This document shows, one piece after another, positions 49,373-58,104 of a stretch of 64,000 bases of DNA. Both the position numbers and the translations under genes were made by a program. Within the stretch, counting starts at the first letter, position 1, and every line of letters starts with the position of its first letter. This DNA comes from Pseudosulfitobacter pseudonitzschiae. GTDB lineage: Bacteria; Pseudomonadota; Alphaproteobacteria; Rhodobacterales; Rhodobacteraceae. Location of the stretch: the NCBI RefSeq assembly GCF_900129395.1, contig NZ_FQVP01000004.1, positions 62,001 to 126,000 on the forward strand, read 5' to 3'. The notes below the pieces were generated by a model. That model saw only the letters and a program-made list of their open reading frames with translations, was not told where the DNA came from and did not search any database.

Positions 49373-49969
49373 CTATGCGTTTGGGCGCAAACCCTTCAGC
49401 CTTCGGGCTTCCTCTACAACACGTTGCGTGAGTCCACCAGAGGCGAGCGCCCCATGTATCACAGTTTGACGTCCGAAAGCCAAACCCAATTCATCCGCGC
49501 TTAGCCAGCCGATGTAGCTGCCGTAGTGCGGAGTGCTCAATTTCGTCTTGCCGCGCGCCGATCCATCCACAGCCTGGATCAACACTTCGGCCTCTTCGGT
49601 CTGAAGCCAGGTTTTCACCTTTTCATAGCCCGCAACCGCCCGGCCGGACTTGCGCGACAGCGCGATCAGGTCGACGACACGGCGCGCCAACTGACGTTCC
49701 ACCTCGTCCACAAGGTCTTCTTGCACCGTGACCTGCATTTTCGCACCACGCGAAAACAGCTTTTTGGTCACGGCCTTTTGTATCGCATCCCGGTCCGCCG
49801 CGACATAAATGCCCCGACCCGGCAGTTTTCCCGCAATATCGGGGACAATCTGCGTGTCCGGGCCAACCACGAACCGGACCAACCCATATTTAGGTTGGAC
49901 CTCGCCCGTGGCAATGCACTTGCGTTCCGGACCGTCTTCACGGTCTTTGGTGGCGCCACCGCGTGCCAT
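49373..49969 (-). CDS. YlxR-type RNA-binding protein with L7Ae-like C-terminal domain
   Basis: A 198-residue protein. The N-terminal YlxR/DUF448 domain has ERKCIATGEVQPKYGLVRFV and the diagnostic KLPGRGIYVAADRDAI. A C-terminal L7Ae/YlxQ-like region (LIALSRKSGRAVAGYEKVKTWL) is joined to it, so two proteins of Gram-positive operons are fused here, as usual in alphaproteobacteria. A probable nucleic-acid-binding partner of NusA/translation; exact role unsettled. The ATG follows GGAGGACGCTG. Confidence 0.88.
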   Translation of the reverse strand: MARGGATKDREDGPERKCIATGEVQPKYGLVRFVVGPDTQIVPDIAGKLPGRGIYVAADRDAIQKAVTKKLFSRGAKMQVTVQEDLVDEVERQLARRVVDLIALSRKSGRAVAGYEKVKTWLQTEEAEVLIQAVDGSARGKTKLSTPHYGSYIGWLSADELGLAFGRQTVIHGALASGGLTQRVVEEARRLKGLRPNA

Positions 49970-49990
49970 CAGCGTCCTCCGAGGCCCCGA

Positions 49991-51613
49991 TCAGGCCTCG
50001 GCCTCCTCCGACTCTGCGCCGTCCTCGTCGTCCAGATCTTCGTCGGCTTCCAGCTCGGTCGGATCGACCCAACCCAGCAGAACGCGCGCGGTCATGATCA
50101 TGGTCTGCGCTTCTTCCAGGCTGATGTCGAAGGGCTCCAGCACGCCGTCGTCCTTGACACGCTCGCCGTTGACCGTGGTCCAGCCCCCGGCCAGTTCCCA
50201 GTCAGCGCAGGTGGCAAAGTCTTCCAGCGTTTTGACATCGTCCTTTGCCAGTGCCTCGATCATTTGGGGTGTCAGGCCTTCGAATTCAACCAGGCTGTCC
50301 TCGACACCCAGCGCGCGCGCGGCTTCAAGGGCTGCCTTGTTCTGCTCGGCCAGCACATCCTGCGCACGGGCCTGCAGCTCCTTGGCCGTGTCGGAATCGA
50401 CACCGTCGATGACCAGCAGTTCATCCTGCTCGACATAGGCGACTTCTTCCAGGCTGGTGAATCCTTCGGCAACCAGAAGCTGGGCAAAGAATTCGTCCAG
50501 GTCCAGGTTGTCCATGAAAAGCTTGGTGCGCACTTCGAATTCCGCCTGACGACGCGCCGATTCTTCGGCTTCGGTCATGATGTCGATGTCCAGACCGGTC
50601 AGCTGCGACGCCAGACGCACGTTCTGGCCACGACGGCCGATGGCCAGCGACAGTTGTTCTTCGGGCACGACAACTTCGATCTTGCCGGCTTCTTCGTCCA
50701 GAACAACCTTGGTCACTTCGGCCGGTTGCAGCGCGTTCACCAGGAACGTGGGCTGGTCGTCGTTCCACGGGATAATGTCGATCTTTTCGCCCTGAAGCTC
50801 GTTCACGACGGCCTGAACCCGGCTGCCGCGCATACCGACGCAGGCGCCGACGGGGTCGATCGAGTTGTCATAGCTGATCACGGCAATCTTGGCGCGCGAT
50901 CCGGGATCACGGGCCACAGCCTTGATCTCGATGATGCCGTCATAGATTTCGGGCACTTCCATCTTGAACAGCTCGGCCATGAACTCGGGCGCTGTGCGCG
51001 ACAGGAAGATCTGCGGCCCGCGCTGCTCGCGGCGCACGTCCTTGATATAGACGCGGATACGGTCGTTGGGACGATAGCTTTCGCGGCCGATCTTCTCGTT
51101 GCGGCGCAAGATCGCTTCGCCTGCACCCACATCGACGATGACGTTGCCGTATTCCTCGCGTTTGACCAGACCGTTGATGATCGTGCCTGCGCGGTCCTTG
51201 AATTCTTCGTACTGGCGATCACGCTCGGCTTCGCGGACCTTCTGCAGGATCACCTGCTTGGCCGACTGCGCAGCAATCCGGCCCATTTCCACGGGCGGCA
51301 CTTCTTCGACAAAGGTGTCACCGATCTTGGGGTCGGCCATATACTGCTTGGCCTGCTCAACGGTGAATTCAGCCTGATAGTTTTCCAGCTCGTCCTCGGC
51401 AACCACGGTGCGCACGCGGGTAAAGGTGGCGCGGCCAGTCTTGCGGTCGATGGAGACACGAATGTCCATCTCGGCGCCATAGCGGCTCTTGGCGGCACGG
51501 GCGAGGCTCTCTTCCATCGCCTCGATCACCAGACCGGGGTCGATCATCTTTTCGCGCGCAACGGCCTCGGCGGTTTGCAGCAGCTCAAGCTGGTTTGCAG
51601 ATGTAATTGCCAT
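49991..51613 (-). CDS. nusA: Transcription termination/antitermination factor NusA
   Basis: A 540-residue RNA-polymerase-binding factor. Order: N-terminal polymerase domain (about 1-125), S1 domain (about 135-200), two KH domains (about 230-345: [19 protein letters not shown] and [15 protein letters not shown]), then C-terminal acidic repeats ending in an Asp/Glu-rich tail. Its start overlaps the rimP stop by one base (TGATG). It may regulate its own operon through the terminator in the leader (52227-52250). Confidence 0.98.
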   Translation of the reverse strand: MAITSANQLELLQTAEAVAREKMIDPGLVIEAMEESLARAAKSRYGAEMDIRVSIDRKTGRATFTRVRTVVAEDELENYQAEFTVEQAKQYMADPKIGDTFVEEVPPVEMGRIAAQSAKQVILQKVREAERDRQYEEFKDRAGTIINGLVKREEYGNVIVDVGAGEAILRRNEKIGRESYRPNDRIRVYIKDVRREQRGPQIFLSRTAPEFMAELFKMEVPEIYDGIIEIKAVARDPGSRAKIAVISYDNSIDPVGACVGMRGSRVQAVVNELQGEKIDIIPWNDDQPTFLVNALQPAEVTKVVLDEEAGKIEVVVPEEQLSLAIGRRGQNVRLASQLTGLDIDIMTEAEESARRQAEFEVRTKLFMDNLDLDEFFAQLLVAEGFTSLEEVAYVEQDELLVIDGVDSDTAKELQARAQDVLAEQNKAALEAARALGVEDSLVEFEGLTPQMIEALAKDDVKTLEDFATCADWELAGGWTTVNGERVKDDGVLEPFDISLEEAQTMIMTARVLLGWVDPTELEADEDLDDEDGAESEEAEA

Positions 51614-52194
51614 CAGTCTTTCTCCTCATCGGACCCTTCGGTCTCAATATCGTCAAATGCGTCTTCGTTCAGAACACCGGCCTGTTTGCGCTGGCGCAGC
51701 ATCTCTTTGATCAGGTCGTCGGTCAGCACCAGTTTGGCATCGCTGAGCCATTCGAATTTCAGGCCGATCGTGCCCTCTTCGATGTTGATCAACACCTCGT
51801 CATCCTCGACACCGGCCAGCTCGCCCTTGAACCGGCGACGGCCGTCGATCAGCTCGTCGGTTTCCAACTTCGCCTCGTAACCCTCGAAGGTCGCAAAGTC
51901 CTTAAGACGGGTCAGCGGGCGGTCGATGCCGGGGCTGGACACTTCCAGCGTATAGGCATCCAGAATCGGATCTTCGACGTCCAGCGTGGCGCTGACGGCG
52001 GTCGAGATTTCGGCCAGATCATCCACCTCGATCCCGCCTTCGGGACGTTCGGCCATGATCTGAAGGATCGATTCCTTGCCGCTCATCAGGCGGACGCGCA
52101 CCAGCTCGAACCCCAGATCCTCGATCACCGGAGTGATGATCTCGGCCATGCGGCGGTCGATGGCGGCTTTGGCAATCAGGTCATTTACAGGCAC
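51613..52194 (-). CDS. rimP: Ribosome maturation factor RimP
   Basis: A 193-residue 30S-assembly factor. The N-terminal domain has [21 protein letters not shown] and [20 protein letters not shown], the family signature; a Sm-like C-terminal domain follows. It is the first gene of rimP-nusA-ylxR-infB. The ATG at 52194 is preceded by TTGGAAATAATCACG, a weak ribosome-binding site. An intrinsic terminator lies only 33 nt upstream. Confidence 0.95.
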   Translation of the reverse strand: MPVNDLIAKAAIDRRMAEIITPVIEDLGFELVRVRLMSGKESILQIMAERPEGGIEVDDLAEISTAVSATLDVEDPILDAYTLEVSSPGIDRPLTRLKDFATFEGYEAKLETDELIDGRRRFKGELAGVEDDEVLINIEEGTIGLKFEWLSDAKLVLTDDLIKEMLRQRKQAGVLNEDAFDDIETEGSDEEKD

Positions 52195-52226
52195 GTGATT
52201 ATTTCCAAGCAGATTCTAGCAGACAC

Positions 52227-52250
52227 AAAAAAACGGGCGCGCGGCCCGTT
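52227..52250 (-). terminator. Intrinsic terminator in the rimP leader
   Basis: On the minus strand AACGGGC - GCGCG-type loop - GCCCGTT (52250-52232), followed by a run of T (52233-52227). It lies between a candidate promoter (52333-52305) and the rimP start, so it could end NYN-gene transcripts, act as an attenuator, or both. Confidence 0.7.
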
Positions 52251-52304
52251 GCTCTTTCTCGGTGGAGCGTCGGGTTTGGACCCCAGCGCGCCGCTGTTAA
52301 GGGG

Positions 52305-52333
52305 CATATACGCCGAAGCTGCCCGAAGCGCAA
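52305..52333 (-). promoter_or_regulatory. Candidate promoter of the rimP-nusA-infB operon
   Basis: On the minus strand TTGCGC (52333-52328) - 17 nt - TATATG (52310-52305), directly after the NYN gene stop. A transcript starting near 52298 would have a leader of about 100 nt with the terminator hairpin inside it. Confidence 0.5.
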
Positions 52334-52340
52334 GCTTCTA

Positions 52341-52982
52341 CTAGTCCCCTCCTGATGACCAAGAGTTTGGCCGATAGATCTTTGTGCCACCTTGACCGAT
52401 CACAGGATCAGGAAATTGAGATTTTCTGAGCATTGCGTCGGACACGTGCCTGATGGCCGTCGCATACTCACGATGCCGTCTACCTGCTTGTGGGTCAGCA
52501 TACCAAGCCATGACAATACGCTTGTTCAATTCTTGGGAAACCATTCTGAGTGGTTCCAACAAATCTGTATCTTGAGAAAAAATTAAGGCAACATCAAAAG
52601 TATCGCAAAATGCATCCATCAGAAGATGAGACGCAAGATTAACGTCTGAGCCTTTTTCTTCGGTATCCCTGACAAGAACGTATCTCTCAGGGTCTTCAAC
52701 CAAGGGCCTCTTAATCTTCTTGGTAAGAAAAGATCCTTTATGTATTTCAAGTTCGGGAATGGTCTTCAGGGCTCGGAAATATGTCGCCTGCCTTATTGGC
52801 GCTTCTAAATCACCAGCTCGGGGACTTACATCCGCTGTAAAGTATCTAATCTTATCAATGTGATCCCCATCCAACAACAAAAGCTCAGCGAGAGACTTGA
52901 GATTGGTCCACTTGGTATTACTGCTCTGGAGACGCCTATAATAGAAATTGAAGCCGTCGATATAAACTCTTGCGCGCATCAT
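52341..52982 (-). CDS. NYN (PIN-like) domain protein, putative RNase
   Basis: A protein of about 213 residues with the NYN/LabA fold. Acidic residues typical of the metal site are visible in VYIDGFNFYY, GSDVNLASHLLMDAF and FSQDTDLLEPL. NYN proteins are thought to be metal-dependent ribonucleases; no target is known. The start is uncertain: ATG 52982 or 52979 immediately precede the conserved strand, but lack a ribosome-binding site; ATG 53024 lies inside a hairpin. Base composition is clearly AT-richer than all neighbours, with more AT-ending codons, suggesting acquisition by transfer. A promoter (53082-53110) lies upstream. Confidence 0.75.
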   Translation of the reverse strand: MMRARVYIDGFNFYYRRLQSSNTKWTNLKSLAELLLLDGDHIDKIRYFTADVSPRAGDLEAPIRQATYFRALKTIPELEIHKGSFLTKKIKRPLVEDPERYVLVRDTEEKGSDVNLASHLLMDAFCDTFDVALIFSQDTDLLEPLRMVSQELNKRIVMAWYADPQAGRRHREYATAIRHVSDAMLRKSQFPDPVIGQGGTKIYRPNSWSSGGD

Positions 52983-53006
52983 TTGAACGCTAGAACCACT
53001 CAAACA

Positions 53007-53075
53007 AAACAGCAAGGGCCGCATGGCTTTCACCGATGCGACCCTTGAACCAACAGACTTGCCATTGGCCGGTAT
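53007..53075 (-). ncRNA. Candidate small RNA or leader RNA upstream of the NYN gene
   Basis: A strong promoter (53110-53082) would start RNA near 53075. About 28 nt later comes a 12-bp stem-loop (arms 53047-53036 and 53024-53013, one G-U pair, 11-nt loop), then the U-rich run CUGUUUUGUUUG. This gives an RNA of about 70 nt with a terminator-like end. It matches no small RNA family I can recognise. It could equally be the 5' leader of the NYN transcript. Confidence 0.35.
53013..53047 (-). terminator. Terminator-like stem-loop before the NYN gene
   Basis: On the minus strand CAAGGGTCGCAT (53047-53036) pairs with ATGCGGCCCTTG (53024-53013), 12 bp with one G-T, followed by CTGTTTTGTTTG. A possible start codon of the NYN frame (53024) lies in the 3' arm. 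Confidence 0.55.
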
Positions 53076-53081
53076 AACCTG

Positions 53082-53110
53082 AATATAACCCTGCGATTCG
53101 CGCAAGTCAA
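53082..53110 (-). promoter_or_regulatory. Strong sigma-70-like promoter upstream of the NYN gene
   Basis: On the minus strand TTGACT (53110-53105) - 17 nt - TATATT (53087-53082), each hexamer one base from consensus. The -35 overlaps one arm of a small inverted repeat CAAGTCA/TGACTTG (53103-53120), a possible operator. Confidence 0.55.
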
Positions 53111-53154
53111 CACTGACTTGTCCAGAGTCAAGCTAAATTATCAAAAAATCGTAA

Positions 53155-54003
53155 TTAAACCCGCCACCACCGTTCCGCCATACGCAGATCATCCAGCGCG
53201 TGACGTGTGCCAATTTCCGCCGGAACCCCGATGTCCCGGTGCACGATCTGCTGGCAGCGTGCGGCGTCGGGCAGGTGCATGAACGCGCGGTCATCGGGCA
53301 GCGCATCGCGGCTGGTCACGTCGGCGGCATCCACCAGACCGGCGCGCAATGCCTCGGCGCGGACCTCTTGCGCGGGGATCGACACGAACTCGACCGTATC
53401 GAACCAGCCCGCGCGGTCGTTCTTGTAATGATCACCGATCCGAACCCCGATAAACTGGCGGCCTGCATCGAATTTCTGAACGCGGTACAGGCCGGTGCCC
53501 ACACCCTGCGCCCGCGCGTCAGGGTCAGCCGGACGGATCAACGCGCCGGACAGCACATAGGGCAGATCGGCCTGCGCGTAGTTCAGGTGCACAACAACGC
53601 GCGCAGCGCCTTCGGCCCGCACCGTGCCGTCAACCTGATCGGCCAGGCTGGCCACCACATCCTGTGCCCGCAACGGCGTGCCATCATGGAACCGCACACC
53701 CGACCGCAGGTCAAAGGCCCAAGCGCGACCGCCCTGAGATCCCTGCCAGCCTGTCGCCAGCGCGCCGCGCAGGCTGCCGTCGGCGGCCACTTCGGTCAGC
53801 GCCTCGAACACGGTGTGATGCGCGGCCATCATGAACAGCCCGTTCGGCGCCCTGTCCCATGCATCATCCCGCGACGCACCGGACAGCGCCGCGCGCAACC
53901 GACCGCCCGAACGCGGCGCGATCTGCGCCTGTACGCCTGTCGCCGCCAGCAAGGCAGCAGCAGCACCCGAGGCAAACAAGGCACGACGGTCCATCCGTTT
54001 CAT
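53155..54003 (-). CDS. Short ABC-type peptide/oligopeptide substrate-binding protein (SBP_bac_5 like)
   Basis: A 282-residue exported protein. The N-terminus carries a twin-arginine-like segment (MDRRALFASGAAAALLAA), then the SBP_bac_5 N-lobe: ALTEVAADGSLRGALATGW, FDLRSGVRFHDGTPLRAQDV. Family members usually have 500-530 residues; the middle and second lobe seem missing, while the end (DLRMAERWWRV) resembles a normal C-terminus. It may be an internally deleted remnant or a real short form. It overlaps the pip stop by 4 nt, and no permease is nearby. Confidence 0.75.
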   Translation of the reverse strand: MKRMDRRALFASGAAAALLAATGVQAQIAPRSGGRLRAALSGASRDDAWDRAPNGLFMMAAHHTVFEALTEVAADGSLRGALATGWQGSQGGRAWAFDLRSGVRFHDGTPLRAQDVVASLADQVDGTVRAEGAARVVVHLNYAQADLPYVLSGALIRPADPDARAQGVGTGLYRVQKFDAGRQFIGVRIGDHYKNDRAGWFDTVEFVSIPAQEVRAEALRAGLVDAADVTSRDALPDDRAFMHLPDAARCQQIVHRDIGVPAEIGTRHALDDLRMAERWWRV

Positions 54004-54983
54004 CGCCGCTGCTCCGTCATGGCGATCCGGTCCATCGTCCGGACCAGTTCCGAACTGATCCCCGGTTCAGACAGAGCGTGACCTGCGTTGCGCACCATCT
54101 TCAACGTGCTGCGCGGCCAGCGTTGCACAATGGCATAAGCGCTGTCAGGCGGGCAGATCATGTCATAACGACCCTGCACCACCGTCCCCGGAATATCGGC
54201 AATCCGGTCCATGTTCGCCAGAATCTGCCCGTCGAACTCCAGAAACCCGCCGTTGATGAAATAGTGATTCTCAAGCCGCGAGAATGCCCGCGCATATTCA
54301 CCCGGCGCTTCGCCGCCCATGCCGTTGCTGTGGATCGACGCCAGCGCGTTTTCCCACGATGCCCAGGCGCGGCCGTATTTGGTCTCTTCCAACCGGTCGC
54401 CGCTGAACAAACGCTTGTGATAGGCGGCCACCAGATCGTCGCGCTCGTCCTCGGGGATCAGCCCGACAAAGCGCGCCCAGACCTCGGGCCAGAACTTGCC
54501 CGCGCCGCCACCATAGAACCAGTCGATCTCGGCCTTGGTCATGGTGAACACACCGCGCAACACCAGTTCGCGCACGCGGTCAGGATGGGTCTGGGCATAG
54601 ATCAGCGCCAGCGTCGCCCCCCAGCTTCCGCCAAAGGCAATCCATGCGTCGATGCCCAGCGCCTCGCGGATCATCTCGATATCGCGGACCAGATGCCATG
54701 TCGTGTTGTTCTCGATCACCGCATGGGGGCGCGACCGCCCACAGCCACGCTGGTCAAACAACACCACGCGAAACACCGCAGGATCGAAATACCGCCGCAT
54801 CGCGGGGCTGCATCCGCCACCGGGGCCACCGTGCAGCACCACGACAGGAATCCCAGACGGATTGCCGCACTGTTCGACATAAATCTTGTGCCCGTCGCCC
54901 ACATCCATCATCCGCTGGTCGAACGGATCAACCGGCGGGTAAAGATATTGCACTGCGCGTTTTTGATCCGGGTACTTGTCCAT
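54000..54983 (-). CDS. pip: Prolyl aminopeptidase (alpha/beta hydrolase)
   Basis: A 327-residue serine peptidase that removes N-terminal proline. The oxyanion-loop motif [32 protein letters not shown], the nucleophile elbow [10 protein letters not shown] and the late GHALSE histidine are all present. Length is standard for the monomeric bacterial enzyme. Its stop overlaps the short binding-protein start by 4 nt, and it is divergent from ubiG with a 49-nt gap that must hold both promoters. Confidence 0.95.
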   Translation of the reverse strand: MDKYPDQKRAVQYLYPPVDPFDQRMMDVGDGHKIYVEQCGNPSGIPVVVLHGGPGGGCSPAMRRYFDPAVFRVVLFDQRGCGRSRPHAVIENNTTWHLVRDIEMIREALGIDAWIAFGGSWGATLALIYAQTHPDRVRELVLRGVFTMTKAEIDWFYGGGAGKFWPEVWARFVGLIPEDERDDLVAAYHKRLFSGDRLEETKYGRAWASWENALASIHSNGMGGEAPGEYARAFSRLENHYFINGGFLEFDGQILANMDRIADIPGTVVQGRYDMICPPDSAYAIVQRWPRSTLKMVRNAGHALSEPGISSELVRTMDRIAMTEQRR

Positions 54984-55032
54984 GACCGTCCTATATAGGG
55001 TGCAAGGAACAATTGAGCATATGGAGAGCAGA

Positions 55033-55779
55033 ATGCAAGCGCATCACGGCACCGTAGACCCCGCAGAAGTCGCCAAATTCGAAGCGATGGCCGCCGAATG
55101 GTGGGACCCGACGGGCAAATTCAAGCCGCTGCACATGCTGAACCCCTGCCGTCTGGACTATATCACCACCCAGATCGCCACCGAGTTCGACCGCGACCTG
55201 AACGCGCCCGATGCCTTTGCGGGCCTCCGCATCCTGGACATCGGCTGTGGCGGTGGGCTGCTGGCCGAACCGATGGCCCGGCTGGGGGCAGATGTTGTTG
55301 GGGCCGACGCGGCGGCGGGCAACATTCCCGTGGCGCAGGTCCACGCGCAGCAATCGGGGCTGGAGATCGACTATCGCCACACCACCGCCGAAGACATGGC
55401 CGCCGCAGGAGAACAGTTCGACGCGGTGCTGAACATGGAAGTGGTCGAACACGTGTCGGACCCGCTGGCCTATCTGACCGCCTGCCGCGAACTGCTGAAG
55501 CCGGGCGGGCTGCACATCTGCTCGACGCTGAACCGCAATCCCAAATCCTTTGCGATGGCGATCATCGGGGCCGAACACATCATGCGCTGGCTGCCCAAGG
55601 GCACCCATGAATGGTCCAAGTTCATCACGCCGGACGAGTTGTTTGACCTGCTGAAACGCGCCGGATTAGAGCCTGTGGACCGACAGGGGTTTGTGTTCAA
55701 CCCGCTGACCTGGAGCTGGCGCCTGTCCGACCGGGATCTGAGCGTGAACTATGTCACGGCCAGCGTGAAACCGCGTTAA
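55033..55779 (+). CDS. ubiG: Ubiquinone biosynthesis O-methyltransferase
   Basis: A 248-residue SAM methyltransferase that makes both O-methylations of ubiquinone. Signature [23 protein letters not shown] near the start, motif [19 protein letters not shown], and [12 protein letters not shown]. The ATG at 55033 is preceded by GGAGAG at 5 nt; an in-frame ATG at 55021 would add four residues and has a more distant AGGA. Convergent with the MarR gene. Confidence 0.94.
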   Translation: MQAHHGTVDPAEVAKFEAMAAEWWDPTGKFKPLHMLNPCRLDYITTQIATEFDRDLNAPDAFAGLRILDIGCGGGLLAEPMARLGADVVGADAAAGNIPVAQVHAQQSGLEIDYRHTTAEDMAAAGEQFDAVLNMEVVEHVSDPLAYLTACRELLKPGGLHICSTLNRNPKSFAMAIIGAEHIMRWLPKGTHEWSKFITPDELFDLLKRAGLEPVDRQGFVFNPLTWSWRLSDRDLSVNYVTASVKPR

Positions 55780-56219
55780 GCCTTGTCCGCCAACTGGCTG
55801 CGCAACTCGCGCAGCGTCGGAATCGCGGCGCGCACCTGTTCTTCACCGACCTTCTCGACCAGGTCACGGAACAACGGGGCGATGGCCGACACAGCCGCAT
55901 CGCGGGCCTGCGCGCCTGCGGGGCTGATCGCCACCAGCTTGCGCCGCGCGTCGTCCCAATCGGGGCGGATGTGCACATATCCCTGCCATTGCAGCTTGCG
56001 CAGGGTGTTGGTCATGGCACCACGCGTCACGTTGAATGTCTCGGCCAGTTGTGCAGGCGTGCGCTCGCCGTGATGCCACGCCAGATTGTTCAACACCGAA
56101 AAATGCGAAATTTCCATGCCCTTGGGCAGCACACGCCCCAGCCGGTTGCGCACCGTCTGGTCGGCTGCCAAAACCTCGCTGAACAGAGCGATGGCCAATG
56201 CGTCCTTGTCCTGGGTCAT
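55776..56219 (-). CDS. MarR-family transcriptional regulator
   Basis: A 147-residue winged-helix regulator. The recognition region [45 protein letters not shown] is typical MarR, with the wing in DWDDARRK. The ligand and targets are unknown. The ATG at 56219 lies 14 nt after the nitrilase gene; the longer open frame upstream lies inside that gene. Its stop overlaps the ubiG stop by 4 nt. Genes it controls may include its own run, nitrilase-grxC-comF. Confidence 0.9.
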   Translation of the reverse strand: MTQDKDALAIALFSEVLAADQTVRNRLGRVLPKGMEISHFSVLNNLAWHHGERTPAQLAETFNVTRGAMTNTLRKLQWQGYVHIRPDWDDARRKLVAISPAGAQARDAAVSAIAPLFRDLVEKVGEEQVRAAIPTLRELRSQLADKA

Positions 56220-56232
56220 GCGTTCATTTGGT

Positions 56233-57063
56233 TCATGGTCCGTCGAATTCACGGGCGTTTTCCAGCGCCGGAATGCGGCGGCGGGCGTCCGTGACCTTGC
56301 TAATGTCCAGATCGAACACCGAAAACCCCGGCTCCGCTCCTGCATCCACTACTACATCGCCCCACGGGTCAACCACAAGGGAATGGCCATAAGTGCTGCG
56401 CTGTGAACCCGACGTCGCGGGGTGCGTGCCGGTCTGGGCCGGGGCCAGAACCCACGCCCCGCTTTCGATTGCACGCGCCCGCAACAAGCTGTGCCAATGC
56501 GCGGCCCCCGTGACAGGCGAAAACGCCGACGGATAGACCAGAACCTGCGCGCCCGCCTGCACCAAGGCACGCGACAGATGACCAAAGCGCATGTCATAGC
56601 AGGTGGCCATACCCAGCCGAAAACCTGGCATATCAGCGACCACAGCACGGGTGCCGGGCCGGTAACCGGCAGATTCGCGATAGGTCTCACCCTCGCCGAT
56701 CTGTACGTCGAACATATGGATCTTGTCGTAACGTGCGCGAATGTCACCATCCGGCCCGATCAGGAACTGCCGGTTGGCAAAGCGCCCGTCGGCATCATCC
56801 GTCTTGACCGCAAGCGATCCGATCAACAGCCAGATACCACGCGCCGCCGCCTGCGCCCGCAGTCCGGCCAGCGTGATGTCCGATGCCTCGTCCTGCAAGA
56901 CCTCTTGCTGGCGGTCCCGGCGGGTCGAGATGCAGTTCGTCACCTCGGGGGACAAGACGAACTGCGCCCCCGCATCCACCGCGGCCCCCAACAAGGCTGA
57001 GGTCTGAACCAGATTGGCCGCCGGATCGTCCCCGACGTTCAATTGCAGCAGCGCGGCCTTCAT
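56233..57063 (-). CDS. Carbon-nitrogen hydrolase (Nit2/omega-amidase-like)
   Basis: A 276-residue nitrilase-superfamily enzyme. The Glu-Lys-Cys triad is visible: E in VLSPEVTNC, K in RYDKIHMFDV, and C in ATCYDMRFGHLSRAL. The organisation is that of the Nit1/Nit2 branch, which hydrolyses deaminated glutathione or omega-amides; the adjacent glutaredoxin fits a thiol-metabolism link. The ATG forms a TGATG junction with the grxC stop. Confidence 0.88.
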   Translation of the reverse strand: MKAALLQLNVGDDPAANLVQTSALLGAAVDAGAQFVLSPEVTNCISTRRDRQQEVLQDEASDITLAGLRAQAAARGIWLLIGSLAVKTDDADGRFANRQFLIGPDGDIRARYDKIHMFDVQIGEGETYRESAGYRPGTRAVVADMPGFRLGMATCYDMRFGHLSRALVQAGAQVLVYPSAFSPVTGAAHWHSLLRARAIESGAWVLAPAQTGTHPATSGSQRSTYGHSLVVDPWGDVVVDAGAEPGFSVFDLDISKVTDARRRIPALENAREFDGP

Positions 57064-57320
57064 CAGGCAGCCAGCAGCGCGTCCAGTTTGCCCTGACGCT
57101 CCAATGCATACAGGTCGTCGCAGCCACCCACGTGATCGTTGCCGACAAAGATCTGCGGCACCGTGCGGCTGCCATTGGCACGCTGGATCATCTCGGCCTT
57201 GCGCTCGGGGTTCGACATGACGTCAAACTCGACAAAATCCACGCCTTTCTGGTTCAGCAACTGTTTGGCGCGGTGGCAAAAGCCGCAAATCGGCGTGGTG
57301 TAGATTTCAACGGGTTTCAT
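57063..57320 (-). CDS. grxC: Glutaredoxin 3
   Basis: An 85-residue glutathione-dependent thiol oxidoreductase. The dithiol site is CGFC (residues 12-15) rather than the classical CPYC, a variant seen in alphaproteobacteria. The GSH-binding TVPQIFVGNDHVGGCDDL segment is complete. It sits between comF and the nitrilase, with a one-base overlap to the latter. Cytoplasmic. Confidence 0.93.
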   Translation of the reverse strand: MKPVEIYTTPICGFCHRAKQLLNQKGVDFVEFDVMSNPERKAEMIQRANGSRTVPQIFVGNDHVGGCDDLYALERQGKLDALLAA

Positions 57321-57355
57321 AGCAGCATCCTCGATATGGGGCGTTTGCCCAATAT

Positions 57356-58090
57356 CTAGGTTGCTTTTGTCACCCGCGCCAGTGTCACCGCACAGACCCG
57401 CCCTGCGCCAGACGCCCGCACAGCGCGCGTTGCCTCGGCCATGGTCGCCCCAGAGGTCATGACATCATCGACCAACAGCACCGGCCGCCCGGCCGAAACA
57501 CGGTGCGCCCGCGCCGGATTGAGCCGCAAGGCGCCGTCCACTATCGCGCGTCTTTGTGCGCCGTCCAGCTTGTCCAGGCTTCGGGTGCGGCGCGCGCGAA
57601 TCAGCAGATCCGGGCAATAGGACAGGCCCAGCCGCTTTGCCATTGCCCTGCCCAGCAACGCCGATTGGTTGTACCGCCGCGACAGCATCCGTGTCCAATG
57701 CAGCGGGACCGGCGCAACCAGCATATCCGGCACCACGATGTCGCGCACCGCGCGGGCCATCCATCCCGATGCGGGCACCACCACCTCTTGCCGGTCCGCG
57801 TGTTTCAACCCCAGAACCAGCGACCGCGCACGGTCCCGATAGACCAACGCCGCGCGCCCCTGGTCCCAAGGCGGTGGTGCGCGCAGACAGTCATCGCAAT
57901 GCGCCGCATCCACACCCATCTGCCCCGGCAACGGCCCCCCGCACGCATCGCAGATCGCGCCACCGATAAAAGGCGTGTCGCGCCAGCACGTGCCGCACAG
58001 GCCAAAATCGTCGTCCACCATGGTGCCACAGCCCAGACAGCGGGCCGGATAAACAAGGGAAAGGGCCGTTTGTAACCGCGTTGCAACCAT
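57356..58090 (-). CDS. comF: ComF-family phosphoribosyltransferase-like protein
   Basis: A 244-residue protein. Two N-terminal zinc-ribbon pairs (CLGCG/CGTC and CDACGG/CDDC), then a type I phosphoribosyltransferase domain with the PRPP motif VLLVDDVMTSGAT. ComF proteins act in DNA uptake/recombination, but in non-competent bacteria the role is unclear. The ATG at 58090 starts MVATRLQTALSLVYP; the open frame extends to 58123 but overlaps the divergent methyltransferase start region. Confidence 0.88.
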   Translation of the reverse strand: MVATRLQTALSLVYPARCLGCGTMVDDDFGLCGTCWRDTPFIGGAICDACGGPLPGQMGVDAAHCDDCLRAPPPWDQGRAALVYRDRARSLVLGLKHADRQEVVVPASGWMARAVRDIVVPDMLVAPVPLHWTRMLSRRYNQSALLGRAMAKRLGLSYCPDLLIRARRTRSLDKLDGAQRRAIVDGALRLNPARAHRVSAGRPVLLVDDVMTSGATMAEATRAVRASGAGRVCAVTLARVTKAT

Positions 58091-58104
58091 TCTATCTAAG
58101 CTCC

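Noticed and set aside
47004-49469. 821-codon open frame opposite infB, with hydrophobic repeats
   Set aside because: Antisense to complete infB; the repeats mirror the Glu/Arg-rich coiled region of IF-2.
52195-52340. A tRNA (metY-like) upstream of rimP as in E. coli
   Set aside because: No cloverleaf could be drawn; GGGTTTGGACCCC on the plus strand is only an imperfect T-arm look-alike.
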